From Betaproteobacteria bacterium RIFCSPLOWO2_02_FULL_63_19 (GTDB taxonomy: Bacteria; Pseudomonadota; Gammaproteobacteria; Burkholderiales; SG8-39), in assembly GCA_001770415.1 (NCBI GenBank), contig MEQX01000107.1, positions 17,251 through 81,250 on the forward strand: 64,000 bases of DNA. Reading direction: 5' to 3'. This document shows, in pieces, positions 1 through 9,202 of this stretch. The position numbers and the translations under genes were made by a program. Position 1 is the stretch's first letter, and the number at the start of each line of letters is the position of its first letter. The notes beneath the pieces were generated by a model. It made no database searches and was not told the origin of the DNA. It worked only from the letters and a program-made list of their open reading frames with translations.

Positions 1-276
1 GACATCGACCCCCGTCTCGTCCATGTCACGCAGCCTGACCATCGGGTCAACCATCTTGCTGGTGATCATCTGGCGCCAGTTGTTCCAGGCGGTCACGTCC
101 CGCTTGCTGACGCCCGTCAGGTCCGGTATCGCCGTGTTGACCACATGTCCCTGCGAGAACGCCCTGACCTCCGGCTCCACGACATGCGCGTGGAAATCAA
201 TCACGAAAGGGCGACGCGCCCTGCCGCTGCGCCTCGATGCACGTTTCGCCGTTGAGACTTTCGCTGCCGCTGCCAT
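1..276 (-). CDS. Amidohydrolase family 2 protein, N-terminal part (cut by window edge)
   Basis: This is the first 92 codons of a gene that runs off the left edge. After a basic N-terminal stretch of about 22 residues the protein enters a beta strand with the motif VIDFHAHVVEP, whose two histidines (about residues 29 and 31) are the first metal ligands of the ACMSD/amidohydrolase-2 barrel. Such enzymes hydrolyse or decarboxylate ring-derived acids with a bound Zn or Mn ion. The ATG at 276 is preceded by a strong GGAGGTGG ribosome site. It is the last visible gene of the minus-strand run 4932 to 1 that also holds the hydroxylase, hydrolase and dioxygenase, so an aromatic substrate is likely. 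The substrate cannot be told from the N-terminus alone. Confidence 0.8.
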   Translation of the reverse strand, partial: MAAAAKVSTAKRASRRSGRARRPFVIDFHAHVVEPEVRAFSQGHVVNTAIPDLTGVSKRDVTAWNNWRQMITSKMVDPMVRLRDMDETGVDV

Positions 277-344
277 TTCCACCACCTCCGTATCGGTCGC
301 CGGCCCGGTGAGCGGCCGGCAACGTTCAATGCAGTTACCGAACG

Positions 345-1334
345 CTACTTGCTGCCGTCGATCGGAACGAACAGTTCGTCGACGCGCATCGGCGCGGAAA
401 TCAACGATTGTTCGGCCATGTAGGAAACCAGCGCCTCGAGCGTTGCCGTATTCGCGGCAACGCCGTACGGCCACGGATCGCCGCCGAATACCTGGTCGAT
501 TTCGTCCAGATCGGCCGGCAACCAGGGCAACATGTAGCGAAGCGCGCCTGTGTAGCGCATTTTCGCGAGTGCGCGGTCCTTGGACTCGCAGAATGCCCTG
601 TAGAGGCTGGCCGCGATTTCCGGGTGCTTTTCATAGACGTCCCGGCGGATCGCGACCAGGTGCATGATCGGAAAGATGCCGGTACGTGAGTAAAACGCCT
701 TTTCGACCTCGCGGAAATCCGGAAACAGGCGCTGAACGTCCGGGTTATAACGTATTGCCGCCGGCAGCGTCGTGCCTATGATCGCGTCGATTGCCCCTTC
801 GTCCAGAAGCTCGCTCAGCGACTTGCCGCTTCCGTTGGTCTCGATGGGCACACTCTTCAACAGCGGCAGTACGGACGGATTGCCGTGCGCCCCCGGGCTG
901 TTGATGGCCCCCTGGATCCACTGTATCGTCGAGAGATCGACGCCGTATTCATGCTGCAGGTGGCCTCGAATCCATATTGCCGCGGTCATCGTGTACAGCG
1001 GCACCCCGATCCGCTTGCCCTCCAGATCCTTCGGCGTTCTTATCCCTCGCGCCCGGTTGACGGTAATGCATCCGTGCCGGAATACGCGCGACGGGAAGAC
1101 CGGAATCGCGACAAAGGGACACTGGTCCGCGCTCTTGCGGCTGATGAACTCGGAACTCGACATTTCGGCGACGTCGAAATCGAGTTTGCCCGCCATGCGG
1201 TCGAAAATTTCTCGCGGTGAATCAATCACCACGAATTCCAGATTGATTCCCTCGGGTTTTACGTCTCCCGTGTACAGCGCGAGCATGCGGTCGTACAAAC
1301 CGCAGGCAAAGCGCAGGTTCAGACCGCCGGCCAC
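345..1334 (-). CDS. 4,5-dihydroxyphthalate decarboxylase-like protein (periplasmic-binding-protein fold)
   Basis: A 329-residue protein without a signal peptide that begins directly with a binding-protein-like strand (LNLRFACGLYDRMLAL). Length, cytoplasmic start and the segments FDVAEMSSSEFISRK and FPSRVFRHGCI match the family annotated as 4,5-dihydroxyphthalate decarboxylase (Pht5/OphC), which has a type 2 periplasmic-binding-protein fold but decarboxylates a catechol dicarboxylate. The start is a GTG at 1334 behind a strong AAGGAGG site. It lies between the two-cupin dioxygenase and the amidohydrolase on the same strand, with gaps below 100 bases, so the genes are probably one operon. A paralogue is at 45599-46612. 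Many family members are of unproven function, and a binding or sensory role is possible. Confidence 0.75.
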   Translation of the reverse strand: MAGGLNLRFACGLYDRMLALYTGDVKPEGINLEFVVIDSPREIFDRMAGKLDFDVAEMSSSEFISRKSADQCPFVAIPVFPSRVFRHGCITVNRARGIRTPKDLEGKRIGVPLYTMTAAIWIRGHLQHEYGVDLSTIQWIQGAINSPGAHGNPSVLPLLKSVPIETNGSGKSLSELLDEGAIDAIIGTTLPAAIRYNPDVQRLFPDFREVEKAFYSRTGIFPIMHLVAIRRDVYEKHPEIAASLYRAFCESKDRALAKMRYTGALRYMLPWLPADLDEIDQVFGGDPWPYGVAANTATLEALVSYMAEQSLISAPMRVDELFVPIDGSK

Positions 1335-1424
1335 GTTATGCCTCCTTCATGTCAATCCGTAGATATTCGATGCCACATCGTCCCCCCAGGGCCGCATGAA
1401 CGAGAGGGTCCGGGAACGGCGCAC

Positions 1425-2375
1425 TCACTCCTGCCTGCGCCAATTGAATTTCTCCATGACCGGCTCGTCGCTGACGCGCAATACATAGCTCGTCTGCGCC
1501 GCGCGGAAGGTGTGCTTGTGCCAGGATGGCACGACGAACACGTCGCCGCGGCGCCATTCGAATTCGGTCTCCTCGACGATCGACCGCCCGCCGCCTTCAA
1601 TCACCGCGAAAATCGAATTGTCGGTCGCCCGCTCGGTAACCACGGTGCTGCCCGATTCGAGCCGCGTCACGAAGAGCGCCATGCTGTCCAGATACGGCGG
1701 CCCCAGCCGCACTTGTTTCGATCCGGGTGGCGTCATCGAATCAAGGCGCGCCCGAACCGCTGCGAATGGAAAGCGCATCGGAGAGCTCTCGTCGACTTCC
1801 TCCGTGCGCTCCATGCCGCCCGGGAAGGGTTCGAAGAACATGGGTCCCAACAGATGTACCAGCGGCGCGTCGAGGAAGTCAATCCAATAGGCGTTGCCGT
1901 CGCTTTCGTTGCTGTGCCCGTGCCAGCACCAATTGGGCGTCAGCAGCACGTCGCCCGGGACCATCGGGATCTTCTTGCCTTCGACGACCGTGTAGGCCCC
2001 CGGACGCGTATCCACGACCAGCCGCAGCGCGTTCGGGCTGTGGCGGTGACTGCGGGCGGTTTCATTCGCCTTCACCATCTGATAGGCGGCGACCATCGTG
2101 CGCGCGGTCGCGTAACGATCGCCGGCGGCAGGATTGAACAGGATCAGGTTGCGCCGCTCCGCCAGCTCCGTGCCGACGAAGCGGCCCGCCGCATCCATCG
2201 CGGGTCTGGAAAGCGAATATTGCCAATGCGCGGGTACGAACGTTCGCTTCGGCAGCGGCCACAACGATGGCTCGGGCTTGTTCCACCCGGGCCCCATCCC
2301 CGTTGCATGCAGAAGCTCGTAGAGTCTCTCGATGCTCTCTGCGCCGGCGAAACCGGCCTCGCGCACTTGTTCCAT
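1425..2375 (-). CDS. Two-cupin ring-cleavage dioxygenase, gentisate 1,2-dioxygenase-like
   Basis: A 316-residue bicupin. The first cupin has the metal-binding histidines SHRHSP (His110, His112) and WHGHSN (His152, His154); the second, WRRGDVFVVPSWHKH near residue 280, is the usual structural domain. The segment AERRNLILFNPA with an upstream aromatic-rich stretch is typical of gentisate, salicylate and 1-hydroxy-2-naphthoate 1,2-dioxygenases, Fe(II) enzymes that open the ring between the carboxyl carbon and an adjacent hydroxyl carbon. The ATG at 2375 has a GGAGGG site. The next upstream gene encodes a fumarylacetoacetate-hydrolase-family enzyme and the one before it a FAD hydroxylase, which together fit a gentisate branch. 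The exact substrate (gentisate or substituted salicylate) is not determined. Confidence 0.85.
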   Translation of the reverse strand: MEQVREAGFAGAESIERLYELLHATGMGPGWNKPEPSLWPLPKRTFVPAHWQYSLSRPAMDAAGRFVGTELAERRNLILFNPAAGDRYATARTMVAAYQMVKANETARSHRHSPNALRLVVDTRPGAYTVVEGKKIPMVPGDVLLTPNWCWHGHSNESDGNAYWIDFLDAPLVHLLGPMFFEPFPGGMERTEEVDESSPMRFPFAAVRARLDSMTPPGSKQVRLGPPYLDSMALFVTRLESGSTVVTERATDNSIFAVIEGGGRSIVEETEFEWRRGDVFVVPSWHKHTFRAAQTSYVLRVSDEPVMEKFNWRRQE

Positions 2376-2431
2376 TGGCTGCCCTCCGCGCCCGAAACGG
2401 CGGTGTATCCCCGAAACTGGCCCGCCAACGC

Positions 2432-3253
2432 CTATTTGACCTGGACCGTCATCTCCCCAACGTGCTCGATCGCGATGCGCACCCGGTCTCCGCGCTTGAT
2501 CGGGCCGACACCCTCGGGCGTGCCCGTGGCGATGATATCACCGGGGAAAAGCGTCGCGACCTTGGAGGACACCTCGATCATGCCGGGAATGTCCACGATC
2601 AGGTCGCGCGTGTTGGCGTTCTGGCGCAACTCATCGTTGACCCAAAGCTTCGCCTGCAGGCTACCCGGACCGGGAACCTCGTCGGCGGTCGTGATCCACG
2701 GCCCGAACGGGGTGAAGGAGTCAAAGGACTTGCGCATGACGCGCTCCTCGGGTCCCCTGAGGGAGACGTCGATGAGACACGCGTAACCGAAGATATATTC
2801 GAACGCCTGCTCGCGCGATACATTGCGGCCCTTCTTGCCGATCACGATGCCCAGCTCGCATTCGTGATGGATCTCGCGCCCGGGGTATTCCGGCAGGACG
2901 ATCGGATCGCTGGGGCCGCTGAGCGAGGAATTGGCCTTCAGGAAGAATCCGCTCAGATCGGCCCGGCTCTTCGATTTCATCTCCTCGCCGTGCTTGACGT
3001 AATTGACCGGAAACGCGATCAGCTTGTTCGGCCACTCGATCGCAACCTCGAGCCTTACGCGTGCCATGTCGATCTGCCTGCAACGCGGATGGCGGGTGAT
3101 CCCCTGCGTGCGCTTTTCGAAATCGGCGATCAGCGCAACCATCTGCACCGGAGGCCAGGCCCCGAGGTCGATCCCCAGCGGCTCGGTGATGTCGTATGAG
3201 GCGCCATCGATCGTAAGGCCGATGCGCCCGCCGTCAAAGCGAAATAGATGCAT
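2432..3253 (-). CDS. Fumarylacetoacetate hydrolase family protein, probable acylpyruvate hydrolase
   Basis: A 273-residue FAH-family enzyme. The metal site is visible as HHECELGIVIG (Glu131 and Glu133) and LIDVSLRG (Asp162), followed by the conserved ATGTPEGVGP loop near the C-terminus. These enzymes split C-C bonds of acylpyruvates or tautomerise and decarboxylate ring-fission products. Beside a gentisate-type dioxygenase the natural role is hydrolysis of maleylpyruvate or fumarylpyruvate to pyruvate plus maleate or fumarate. The ATG at 3253 follows a GGAGGA site. Gaps to both neighbours are about 57-59 bases, consistent with one transcript. No maleylpyruvate isomerase gene is seen nearby, so the enzyme may act on the cis isomer directly; that is inference. 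Confidence 0.85.
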   Translation of the reverse strand: MHLFRFDGGRIGLTIDGASYDITEPLGIDLGAWPPVQMVALIADFEKRTQGITRHPRCRQIDMARVRLEVAIEWPNKLIAFPVNYVKHGEEMKSKSRADLSGFFLKANSSLSGPSDPIVLPEYPGREIHHECELGIVIGKKGRNVSREQAFEYIFGYACLIDVSLRGPEERVMRKSFDSFTPFGPWITTADEVPGPGSLQAKLWVNDELRQNANTRDLIVDIPGMIEVSSKVATLFPGDIIATGTPEGVGPIKRGDRVRIAIEHVGEMTVQVK

Positions 3254-3312
3254 GAAAATCCTCCAGGTTTATCGTCGGTCTCAAAGCCGGATTGCGTTTT
3301 GCGCGCTCCGGA

Positions 3313-4932
3313 TCAGTGTATCGCCATTCCCCTTACCGCATCGATCAGCGCCAGCGCATCCCCGGGCTGTGCATCGCCGCGCCAGGCCGTGTGCCCATCG
3401 GGGCGCACAAGCACCAGGCGGCGTGCGTAGAGTTCGTTGGCCCGCGCGTGGTCGATGTCGACCACGGACAGGGGCACCCCGCGCCGAGCGGCTGCTTCGA
3501 CGATTCGGTCCGCGCCGGGCGGCCTGGCGCCCATTCGCAGCAATACGAATCCGCGTCCGAAAAGATCCAGAGTCGATTCGCCTTCGCGCAGCCATACGTG
3601 CGGCGCGCGCGACCCCGGCCGCGATGTCTGAATATAGGTCGAGACCTCGTCCGCAGGCGCGGCGGTCCCGTCGGGCACGATGATCGGCGAGCCCTCGTAG
3701 AAGTATCCGAGATGTATGCCGAGCGTAAACCACTCGCGGCGCATCATCTGCGTGTATTCGTGGCCGAACTCCAGGCGCGCTCGATCGCCCTCTGGCCCCG
3801 GCAGGAACAGCTCGGCCACTGGATGCCGCACCCGGGGCGCGAGCATGCGCTCGAGGTTGCCGGTCGCCTCGGTCACGTTTCGAATCCCGACCGGACGCCG
3901 CTCGGCTTCGTACGAGCCAAGCAGACCGGCGCCTCCCCAACCTTTCAGACAGGCTTCGAGCTTCCAGCCAAGATCCACTGCATCCTGTATCCCGGTATTC
4001 ATTCCGAATCCGCCTGTCGGCGAGGTCAGGTGCGCCGCGTCGCCGGCGATGAAGACGCGCCGCGTGCCGTAGTGGTCTGCGACCAGCTGCCGTCGAATCC
4101 ACGGCATGACCGACAGGATTTCGAAACCGAACTCCCGGCCGACGGCGCGGATGATGGCCCTGCGGACCTCATCGTCGGAATAAGTCCGCTGCGTCTGATC
4201 TCCCACCAGCGAAAAGCGCCAGCGGTCCCTGCCGTTGATGGCGACCAGCGTCGACCACGTGCCTTCGGGACCGATGAAAATGAAACGGTAACCGGGAGTC
4301 TTGTCGTGAAGTCGCTCCAGGCCGTCGCGCCGGAAAACGACGTTCGTCGTGTACGTGAGCACCGGACTGCCGCTCATGCCGATGCCGAGCCGCTGCCGCA
4401 CCGTGCTCGCGCCGCCGTCGCAACCCACGACATAGGCAGCCTCGATCAGTTCCTCTGTGCCCGTCTTCAGATCGACCGCCTTCGCACGGACGCCCTCCGC
4501 GTGCTCTTCGAAACCGACCAGTTCCGTCTCGTAGCGCAGCGTCACATGTGGGAACCCGCGAGCGAAGCGCGCGAGCACCGGGTCGAAGAAATCCTGCGGG
4601 CAGCGTTCGCGTTTCTGCGGGCTCTGTTCCGGCGGTGTTTCCTGCCGCGGTGATGGAAAGCGCTCGCGCCCGAACTCGTAGCCGTTCAGCGCGCTCACCC
4701 ATACGCAGTCCTGCGGATAGTCGCGGTTGTAGCCGGCTGCCTCTACCTGCCCGACGATGCCCCAGCGGCGGCAGAACTCCATCGTCCGTACGCCGACGAA
4801 ATCCATCTTCGGCTGGAAGACCGCCCCGTCGCCCTTCTCGATCAACAGGCATTCGATGCCCCGCCAGCCGAGGTCACCGGCGAGCGCAAGGCCCACCGGA
4901 CCTCCTCCGACAATCAATACGGGTGTCTTCAT
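3313..4932 (-). CDS. FAD-dependent aromatic monooxygenase (MhpA/TfdB/PheA type)
   Basis: A 539-residue class A flavoprotein hydroxylase. It has the dinucleotide motif VGGGPVG (residues 8-14), the DG motif VVGCDGGASTVRQRLGI (Asp172-Gly173) and the GD motif VFIAGDAAHLTSPTGG (Gly297-Asp298), in the usual order, followed by a thioredoxin-like C-terminal domain typical of the phenol and 3-(3-hydroxyphenyl)propionate hydroxylases. It would use NAD(P)H and O2 to hydroxylate a phenolic or salicylate-type ring. I chose ATG 4932, directly before the Rossmann strand; the reading frame is open for another 83 codons upstream, but that stretch has no conserved character. It is the first gene of the minus operon, divergent from the enoyl-CoA hydratase at 5197, so the 264-base gap should hold both promoters. 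Confidence 0.88.
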   Translation of the reverse strand: MKTPVLIVGGGPVGLALAGDLGWRGIECLLIEKGDGAVFQPKMDFVGVRTMEFCRRWGIVGQVEAAGYNRDYPQDCVWVSALNGYEFGRERFPSPRQETPPEQSPQKRERCPQDFFDPVLARFARGFPHVTLRYETELVGFEEHAEGVRAKAVDLKTGTEELIEAAYVVGCDGGASTVRQRLGIGMSGSPVLTYTTNVVFRRDGLERLHDKTPGYRFIFIGPEGTWSTLVAINGRDRWRFSLVGDQTQRTYSDDEVRRAIIRAVGREFGFEILSVMPWIRRQLVADHYGTRRVFIAGDAAHLTSPTGGFGMNTGIQDAVDLGWKLEACLKGWGGAGLLGSYEAERRPVGIRNVTEATGNLERMLAPRVRHPVAELFLPGPEGDRARLEFGHEYTQMMRREWFTLGIHLGYFYEGSPIIVPDGTAAPADEVSTYIQTSRPGSRAPHVWLREGESTLDLFGRGFVLLRMGARPPGADRIVEAAARRGVPLSVVDIDHARANELYARRLVLVRPDGHTAWRGDAQPGDALALIDAVRGMAIH

Positions 4933-5196
4933 CGAACGAACCGACCGCGGAAAACGCGCAAGTATAAATGGTCCTACCGCTTTTGAAGACTTTGAAATGG
5001 CGGGTCGAGCAGCCCCATGGACCTCGCGCAAGCCGACAGGGACTGCGCAGTTTTGCAAGCGTAGGTCGCGCTGCACGCACCGAGATATGCGATATGCTCT
5101 GCGTTGGAACGCCGAACCGGGCTTGCTTTGCAGGACGAGCGCCTTTCCGGCCGCACCCATAGTGCTCCAGCAAACTGACATTTTCAGGAGAATCCC

Positions 5197-5931
5197 ATGT
5201 CCGACGATATCCTCACCAAGCGCAACGGCCCGATATTCGAAGTCATTCTCAACCGGCCCGGCGACGGCAACGCCGCGACCGATGCGATGGCGGCCGACCT
5301 GACGCGTATCATCGCCGCGGAATCACAGACATCGCACTTCATCATCCTGCGCGGTGCGGGCAGCGATTTCTGCGTCGGGCGCGCCTCGATGGGCAAACCG
5401 CCCGCGGCGCCGCAGGAGGCGCTGGACCGGCGGCGCGCCTACGATGTCATTTTCGACTGCTACGATGCCTTCCGCGGCTCGCCGGTCCCCGTCGTCGGCG
5501 TGGTCCAGGGCCGCGCGCTCGGCTTCGGCTGCGCACTTGCGGCGCTTTGCGATATCACCATTGCCAGCGACGCGGCGATATTCCAGGTGCCCGAGATGGC
5601 GCACAACATTCTGCCGACCATGGTGATGTCCTCGCTGATCGACCGGGTGCCCAGGAAAGCGCTCGCCTACCTCGTCTACTCGACCGCCGCCATCAGCGCG
5701 CAGCGGGCGCTGTCGATCGGGCTGATCAGCGAAGTCGTCCCGGCTGCCGAACTGGAGGGACAGGTCCAGAAGCTGTGCGAGGCGTTGCTGAAGGAACCGC
5801 GGCCCGCAGTGACGGGGGCAAAGGAATACGCTCGCTCGGCCTTCACGATGGACATCCACGGCGCGGTCGACTTCGCCCGCAACCTGCACGCGACCATCAA
5901 TTCCTCATCGCAGATGCGCAGGGCCAACTGA
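5197..5931 (+). CDS. Enoyl-CoA hydratase/isomerase family protein
   Basis: A 244-residue crotonase-fold protein. The first oxyanion-hole segment is DFCVGRASMG (about 58-67) and the second is ALGFGCALAALCD (about 108-120), with the acidic position in IFQVPEMAHN. It would add water to, isomerise or cleave an acyl-CoA. The ATG at 5197 has an AGGAG site six bases upstream. It is transcribed away from the gentisate-type operon and heads a plus-strand run with a DUF1330 gene, an acyl-CoA ligase and a CoA-transferase-fold pair. The specific acyl-CoA cannot be inferred, and several residues near the active site differ from the classical hydratases, so the reaction type is open. Confidence 0.85.
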   Translation: MSDDILTKRNGPIFEVILNRPGDGNAATDAMAADLTRIIAAESQTSHFIILRGAGSDFCVGRASMGKPPAAPQEALDRRRAYDVIFDCYDAFRGSPVPVVGVVQGRALGFGCALAALCDITIASDAAIFQVPEMAHNILPTMVMSSLIDRVPRKALAYLVYSTAAISAQRALSIGLISEVVPAAELEGQVQKLCEALLKEPRPAVTGAKEYARSAFTMDIHGAVDFARNLHATINSSSQMRRAN

Positions 5932-6048
5932 CCAGGGATTGCGCAGGCATCGGTTCGGGCACGCGATACCCGGCCTGGCTGTCGCTAGGTTCGGTGCAAT
6001 GATGCAATAGCGATCCGAGCTAAGCCCAATCAGCAAAGGAGTAATGCC

Positions 6049-6336
6049 ATGTCCGCTTATGTCATTGCCAATGTCGAAATCACCGATCCAGTTGCGTTTG
6101 GCGAATATTTGAAGGCTGGTCCTGCCACGGTCGCGGCGCACGGCGGAACGTACCTCGCCCGGGGCAGCGCCGTGGAAGTGCTTGAAGGCGACTGGGCGCC
6201 TACACGGCTGACCATTCTCAAGTTCGATGGCATTGCCCAAGCCAAGGCCTGGTACGAATCGCCGGAGTATCGCCCGTTGCGGGAAATCAGGAATAAGGCG
6301 GCGAAATCCAAGATTCTGATCGTTGAAGGAGCGTAG
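6049..6336 (+). CDS. DUF1330 domain protein
   Basis: A 95-residue protein starting at ATG 6049 behind AAGGAG. The whole length matches the DUF1330 ferredoxin-like (dimeric alpha/beta barrel) pattern: MSAYVIANVEITDP at the N-terminus, AAHGGTYLARG in the middle and a C-terminal YRPLREIRNKAAKSK segment that carries the family's conserved YxxLRxxR-like element. Members are small cytoplasmic dimers of unknown function and often sit in catabolic operons. It lies 117 bases after the enoyl-CoA hydratase and 243 bases before the acyl-CoA ligase. A stability or product-binding role is possible but cannot be shown here. Confidence 0.85.
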   Translation: MSAYVIANVEITDPVAFGEYLKAGPATVAAHGGTYLARGSAVEVLEGDWAPTRLTILKFDGIAQAKAWYESPEYRPLREIRNKAAKSKILIVEGA

Positions 6337-6579
6337 ACCGCGGACAAATGTCGGGAACGACCGTGATCAATAACTCTGGATCGAGGCGATTCTTGCCCGT
6401 CTCTTTGCGTGCATCGAATCGTGTGCAATAATCGTTCGCGGAGGATTCCGTGGTCGCCATAACGCGAAAATCGACCACTGCAGTCCGGTTTTCCGAATGC
6501 GCCAGGCGGTCCGCGAACCGTCGGTGTCAATCAAGAGTTACCCGCGCCGCCGCGGCGCGCTTGACATGCGAGGCTACGA

Positions 6580-8151
6580 ATGTTTCTCGGAGATTTGCCG
6601 AGACGCAATGCCCACAGGTATCCGGATCAGATCGGTATCGAGACTGAATCCTGCAAGCTGACGTGGTCGGAGTTAAACGATCGGGTCAATCGGTTGGCGC
6701 AAGGGTTGTCCGCGCTCGGCCTGAAGAAGGGCGACCCGATCGGCATTCTTTCGGCGGCATGCGCGGAAGTGATCGAGACCTACTTCGCGGCGGCCAAACT
6801 CGGACTGGTGCTCGTTCCGATACACAAGGGTCTGGTCGAGCGTGAAGTCTCGTTCATTCTCAACGACGTCGCCGCCAAGGCTATCGTCGTTGCCGAAGAG
6901 GATCTCGACGCCCTTGGAAACTCGCTTGCGTCGGTCGGATCTTTGGTTGTCAGGATCGTACTGGGGACGAACGAAGGATTCCTATCTTACGATCGGGTCG
7001 TCGATCCGTCTTACTGCGAGGAACCGAAGGTCGCGGTCGCCGAAAGCGATCTGTTTGCCGTTCGATACACCAGCGGCACGACCGGCCTGCCCAAAGGCTG
7101 CCCGAGCACGCATCGCGACTGGCTGAGTCGATCGACATATTTCATGGCTCACGTCGCGCATACGCATCATGACCGCGCTCTTCTGTTCGCGCCGCTGTCA
7201 CTGGGGGTGGGCTCGTCGATGCTCATGTCCTACAGTCTGGTCGGGGCGCACATCGTGGTGCGACGCCGATTCGACCCCAACGAATTGCTGCGTACGATCG
7301 AGTCGCGTCGTATCACAACGATGATGATGCCGGTGCCGACGCTGTTCGCCAAATTTCTGGACGAACTCGCCGTCAACGATTTCGATCTGAGCAGCCTGAG
7401 GATAGTCGGTTACGGCGGCGCGGTATTCCCCGTTCCGCTGCTTATATCCACATTGAAAAAATTTCGCTGCGACTTTTTCGGTGTCTATGGAACGCTGGAG
7501 GCTGGAGGGTTCTCGACTTATCTGTTGCCGGAAGATCACCGGCTGGAAGGCTATAGCGGCGCGGAGCGCGAAAAGCGCCTTCGCCGGCTCGCGTCGTGCG
7601 GACGAGAGGCAATTCAGGCCGATGTGCGCATCGTCGATCCACAGGGTCGCGAGGTACCGCGCGGGGAGTTCGGAGAAATGGTCGTGCGTACCGAGGGAAT
7701 GATCACCCAGCACTGGAACCGTCCCGGCGAGATCGACAAGCTGATGCGTGATGGATGGTGCTTCACCGGGGACGGCGCGACGATGGACGAAGACGGCTAT
7801 CTCTACATTTCGGACCGGCTGAAGGATGTCGTCCGTTCGGGGGGCATGAACGTATCTTCGGTCGAGGTGGAGAACATGCTGCTGAACCATCCGCAGGTTG
7901 CGGAAGCCGCGGTCATCGGCGTTAAGGACGCCCGTTGGGGAGAGTCCGTCATCGCGTTCGTGGTCGCCAGGGCGCCGGGCGCGTCCGAATCGGAATTGTC
8001 GGCGTATTGCCGTGAAAGGCTCGCCAATTACAAGGTTCCGAAGCGGTTCGTATTCGTCGAATCACTGCCGAAGAACAGCATGGACAAGGTGCTCAAACGC
8101 AAATTGCGCGAGGATTACGTTGAAGCGATGCAGGCGTCGCCGTCCAGCTGA
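6580..8151 (+). CDS. AMP-forming acyl-CoA ligase (ANL superfamily)
   Basis: A 523-residue adenylate-forming enzyme. The P-loop is YTSGTTGLPKG (residues 163-173), the A5-type segment is FGVYGTLEAGG, the A7/A8 region reads FTGDGATMDEDGYLYISDR followed by KDVVRSGGMNVSS, and the C-terminal lysine motif is PKNSMDKVLKRKL. It activates a carboxylic acid with ATP and attaches it to CoA. The ATG at 6580 begins immediately at the N-terminal domain; the ribosome site is weak. It is followed after about 140 bases by the CoA-transferase-fold pair. Context suggests an aromatic or dicarboxylic substrate for degradation rather than a fatty acid, but selectivity cannot be read from the sequence by eye. Confidence 0.88.
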   Translation: MFLGDLPRRNAHRYPDQIGIETESCKLTWSELNDRVNRLAQGLSALGLKKGDPIGILSAACAEVIETYFAAAKLGLVLVPIHKGLVEREVSFILNDVAAKAIVVAEEDLDALGNSLASVGSLVVRIVLGTNEGFLSYDRVVDPSYCEEPKVAVAESDLFAVRYTSGTTGLPKGCPSTHRDWLSRSTYFMAHVAHTHHDRALLFAPLSLGVGSSMLMSYSLVGAHIVVRRRFDPNELLRTIESRRITTMMMPVPTLFAKFLDELAVNDFDLSSLRIVGYGGAVFPVPLLISTLKKFRCDFFGVYGTLEAGGFSTYLLPEDHRLEGYSGAEREKRLRRLASCGREAIQADVRIVDPQGREVPRGEFGEMVVRTEGMITQHWNRPGEIDKLMRDGWCFTGDGATMDEDGYLYISDRLKDVVRSGGMNVSSVEVENMLLNHPQVAEAAVIGVKDARWGESVIAFVVARAPGASESELSAYCRERLANYKVPKRFVFVESLPKNSMDKVLKRKLREDYVEAMQASPSS

Positions 8152-8294
8152 CTGCCGCGGGAACTGCGGCAAAACGGCAGAACTGCGAGCGACCTTTCCC
8201 GCATCGCGGTCGTCGTCCGAGCGCGCCTGGCGTTCGGAGAATGAACATCGTAAGTGGCGTGTTGTAGCGATCCTAACTGAGGGTGAATTGCACG

Positions 8295-9179
8295 ATGGCA
8301 AACCGAAAGAGCAAACTATGTTCACTGAAGGAGGCACTCGATGGAATTGGCGATGGCGCCAAGATCATGGCCGCCGGCGCGCATTTCAACAACATACCGA
8401 TGGCGCTGGTGCGCGAACTGGTGCGCAAGCGTGTGCGCGGACTCGAACTGATCCCTACCCCCAGTGCGGGACTCTGGGTAGACATGCTGATCGCCGCCGG
8501 GAGTGTATCCACGGTTCACGTCTCCTATATCGGCATGGAGTTTCTCGGACTGGCGCCGAATTTCCGTCGCGCGGCAGAATCGAAGTCCATCGCGATTGAC
8601 GAACGGGACGAACCGACCATATTCCATGGCCTGCGCGCAACCGGGGCCGGGTTGCCGTTCGTCGTGCTGCCGCCGATACATAAAATGACCGATCTTCCGT
8701 CGGTCAACCCCAAGGTCTACAAGGAGATTCAAGATCCGTTTACCGGGGAAACGGCGATCGCGATTCCGCCGCTCTCACCGGATGTGGCGCTGATCCACTT
8801 CGCCAAATGCGACGAATACGGCAATGCCGTCAGCGCCGGTGGACGGCACATGGAGGACATTATCGCGAAGGCATCCAAGCGGGTGATTATCAGCGCGGAA
8901 CAAATCGTAACCACGGATGAGATTTCGGCGACGCCGACGCAGACAACACTGCCTGGCGTGATGGTCGACGCGGTGGTCCACGCCCCCTATGGCTGCTACC
9001 CCGGCACTTGCCCCGGACTCTATGCCTACGACCGCACGCATCTCGAGGAATACTACGAGCTTGCTCGCAAAAACCGGACGCAGGCGTATCTCGACAAGTA
9101 TGTTTATGGCTCTGACGGCGACGCCGCCCTGCTGGCCGCGATTCCCGAGGGGCGACTTGAAAGTCTGCGCATCGTTTGA
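8295..9179 (+). CDS. Class I CoA-transferase-fold protein, subunit A (GctA/IpdA-like)
   Basis: A 294-residue alpha subunit of the family I CoA transferase fold. It opens with the loop GDGAKIMAAGAHFNNIPMAL, which in this family forms the CoA pocket, and contains FAKCDEYGNAVSAG near residue 180, the usual turn before the beta-subunit interface. The ATG at 8295 is preferred over the in-frame GTG at 8283, because GAGGGTG lies at the right distance upstream of it. The partner subunit starts 24 bases after the stop. The pair resembles both glutaconate CoA-transferase and the actinobacterial ring-opening hydrolase IpdAB; see the subunit B entry for why hydrolysis may be more likely than transfer. 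Confidence 0.85.
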   Translation: MANRKSKLCSLKEALDGIGDGAKIMAAGAHFNNIPMALVRELVRKRVRGLELIPTPSAGLWVDMLIAAGSVSTVHVSYIGMEFLGLAPNFRRAAESKSIAIDERDEPTIFHGLRATGAGLPFVVLPPIHKMTDLPSVNPKVYKEIQDPFTGETAIAIPPLSPDVALIHFAKCDEYGNAVSAGGRHMEDIIAKASKRVIISAEQIVTTDEISATPTQTTLPGVMVDAVVHAPYGCYPGTCPGLYAYDRTHLEEYYELARKNRTQAYLDKYVYGSDGDAALLAAIPEGRLESLRIV

Positions 9180-9202
9180 AAGTTTCATCTGGGGAGAAAT
9201 CC

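Noticed and set aside
6450-6478. Inverted repeat GTGGTCG/CGACCAC upstream of the acyl-CoA ligase
   Set aside because: Only seven bases per arm in GC-rich sequence with no second copy; could be an operator but is within chance expectation.
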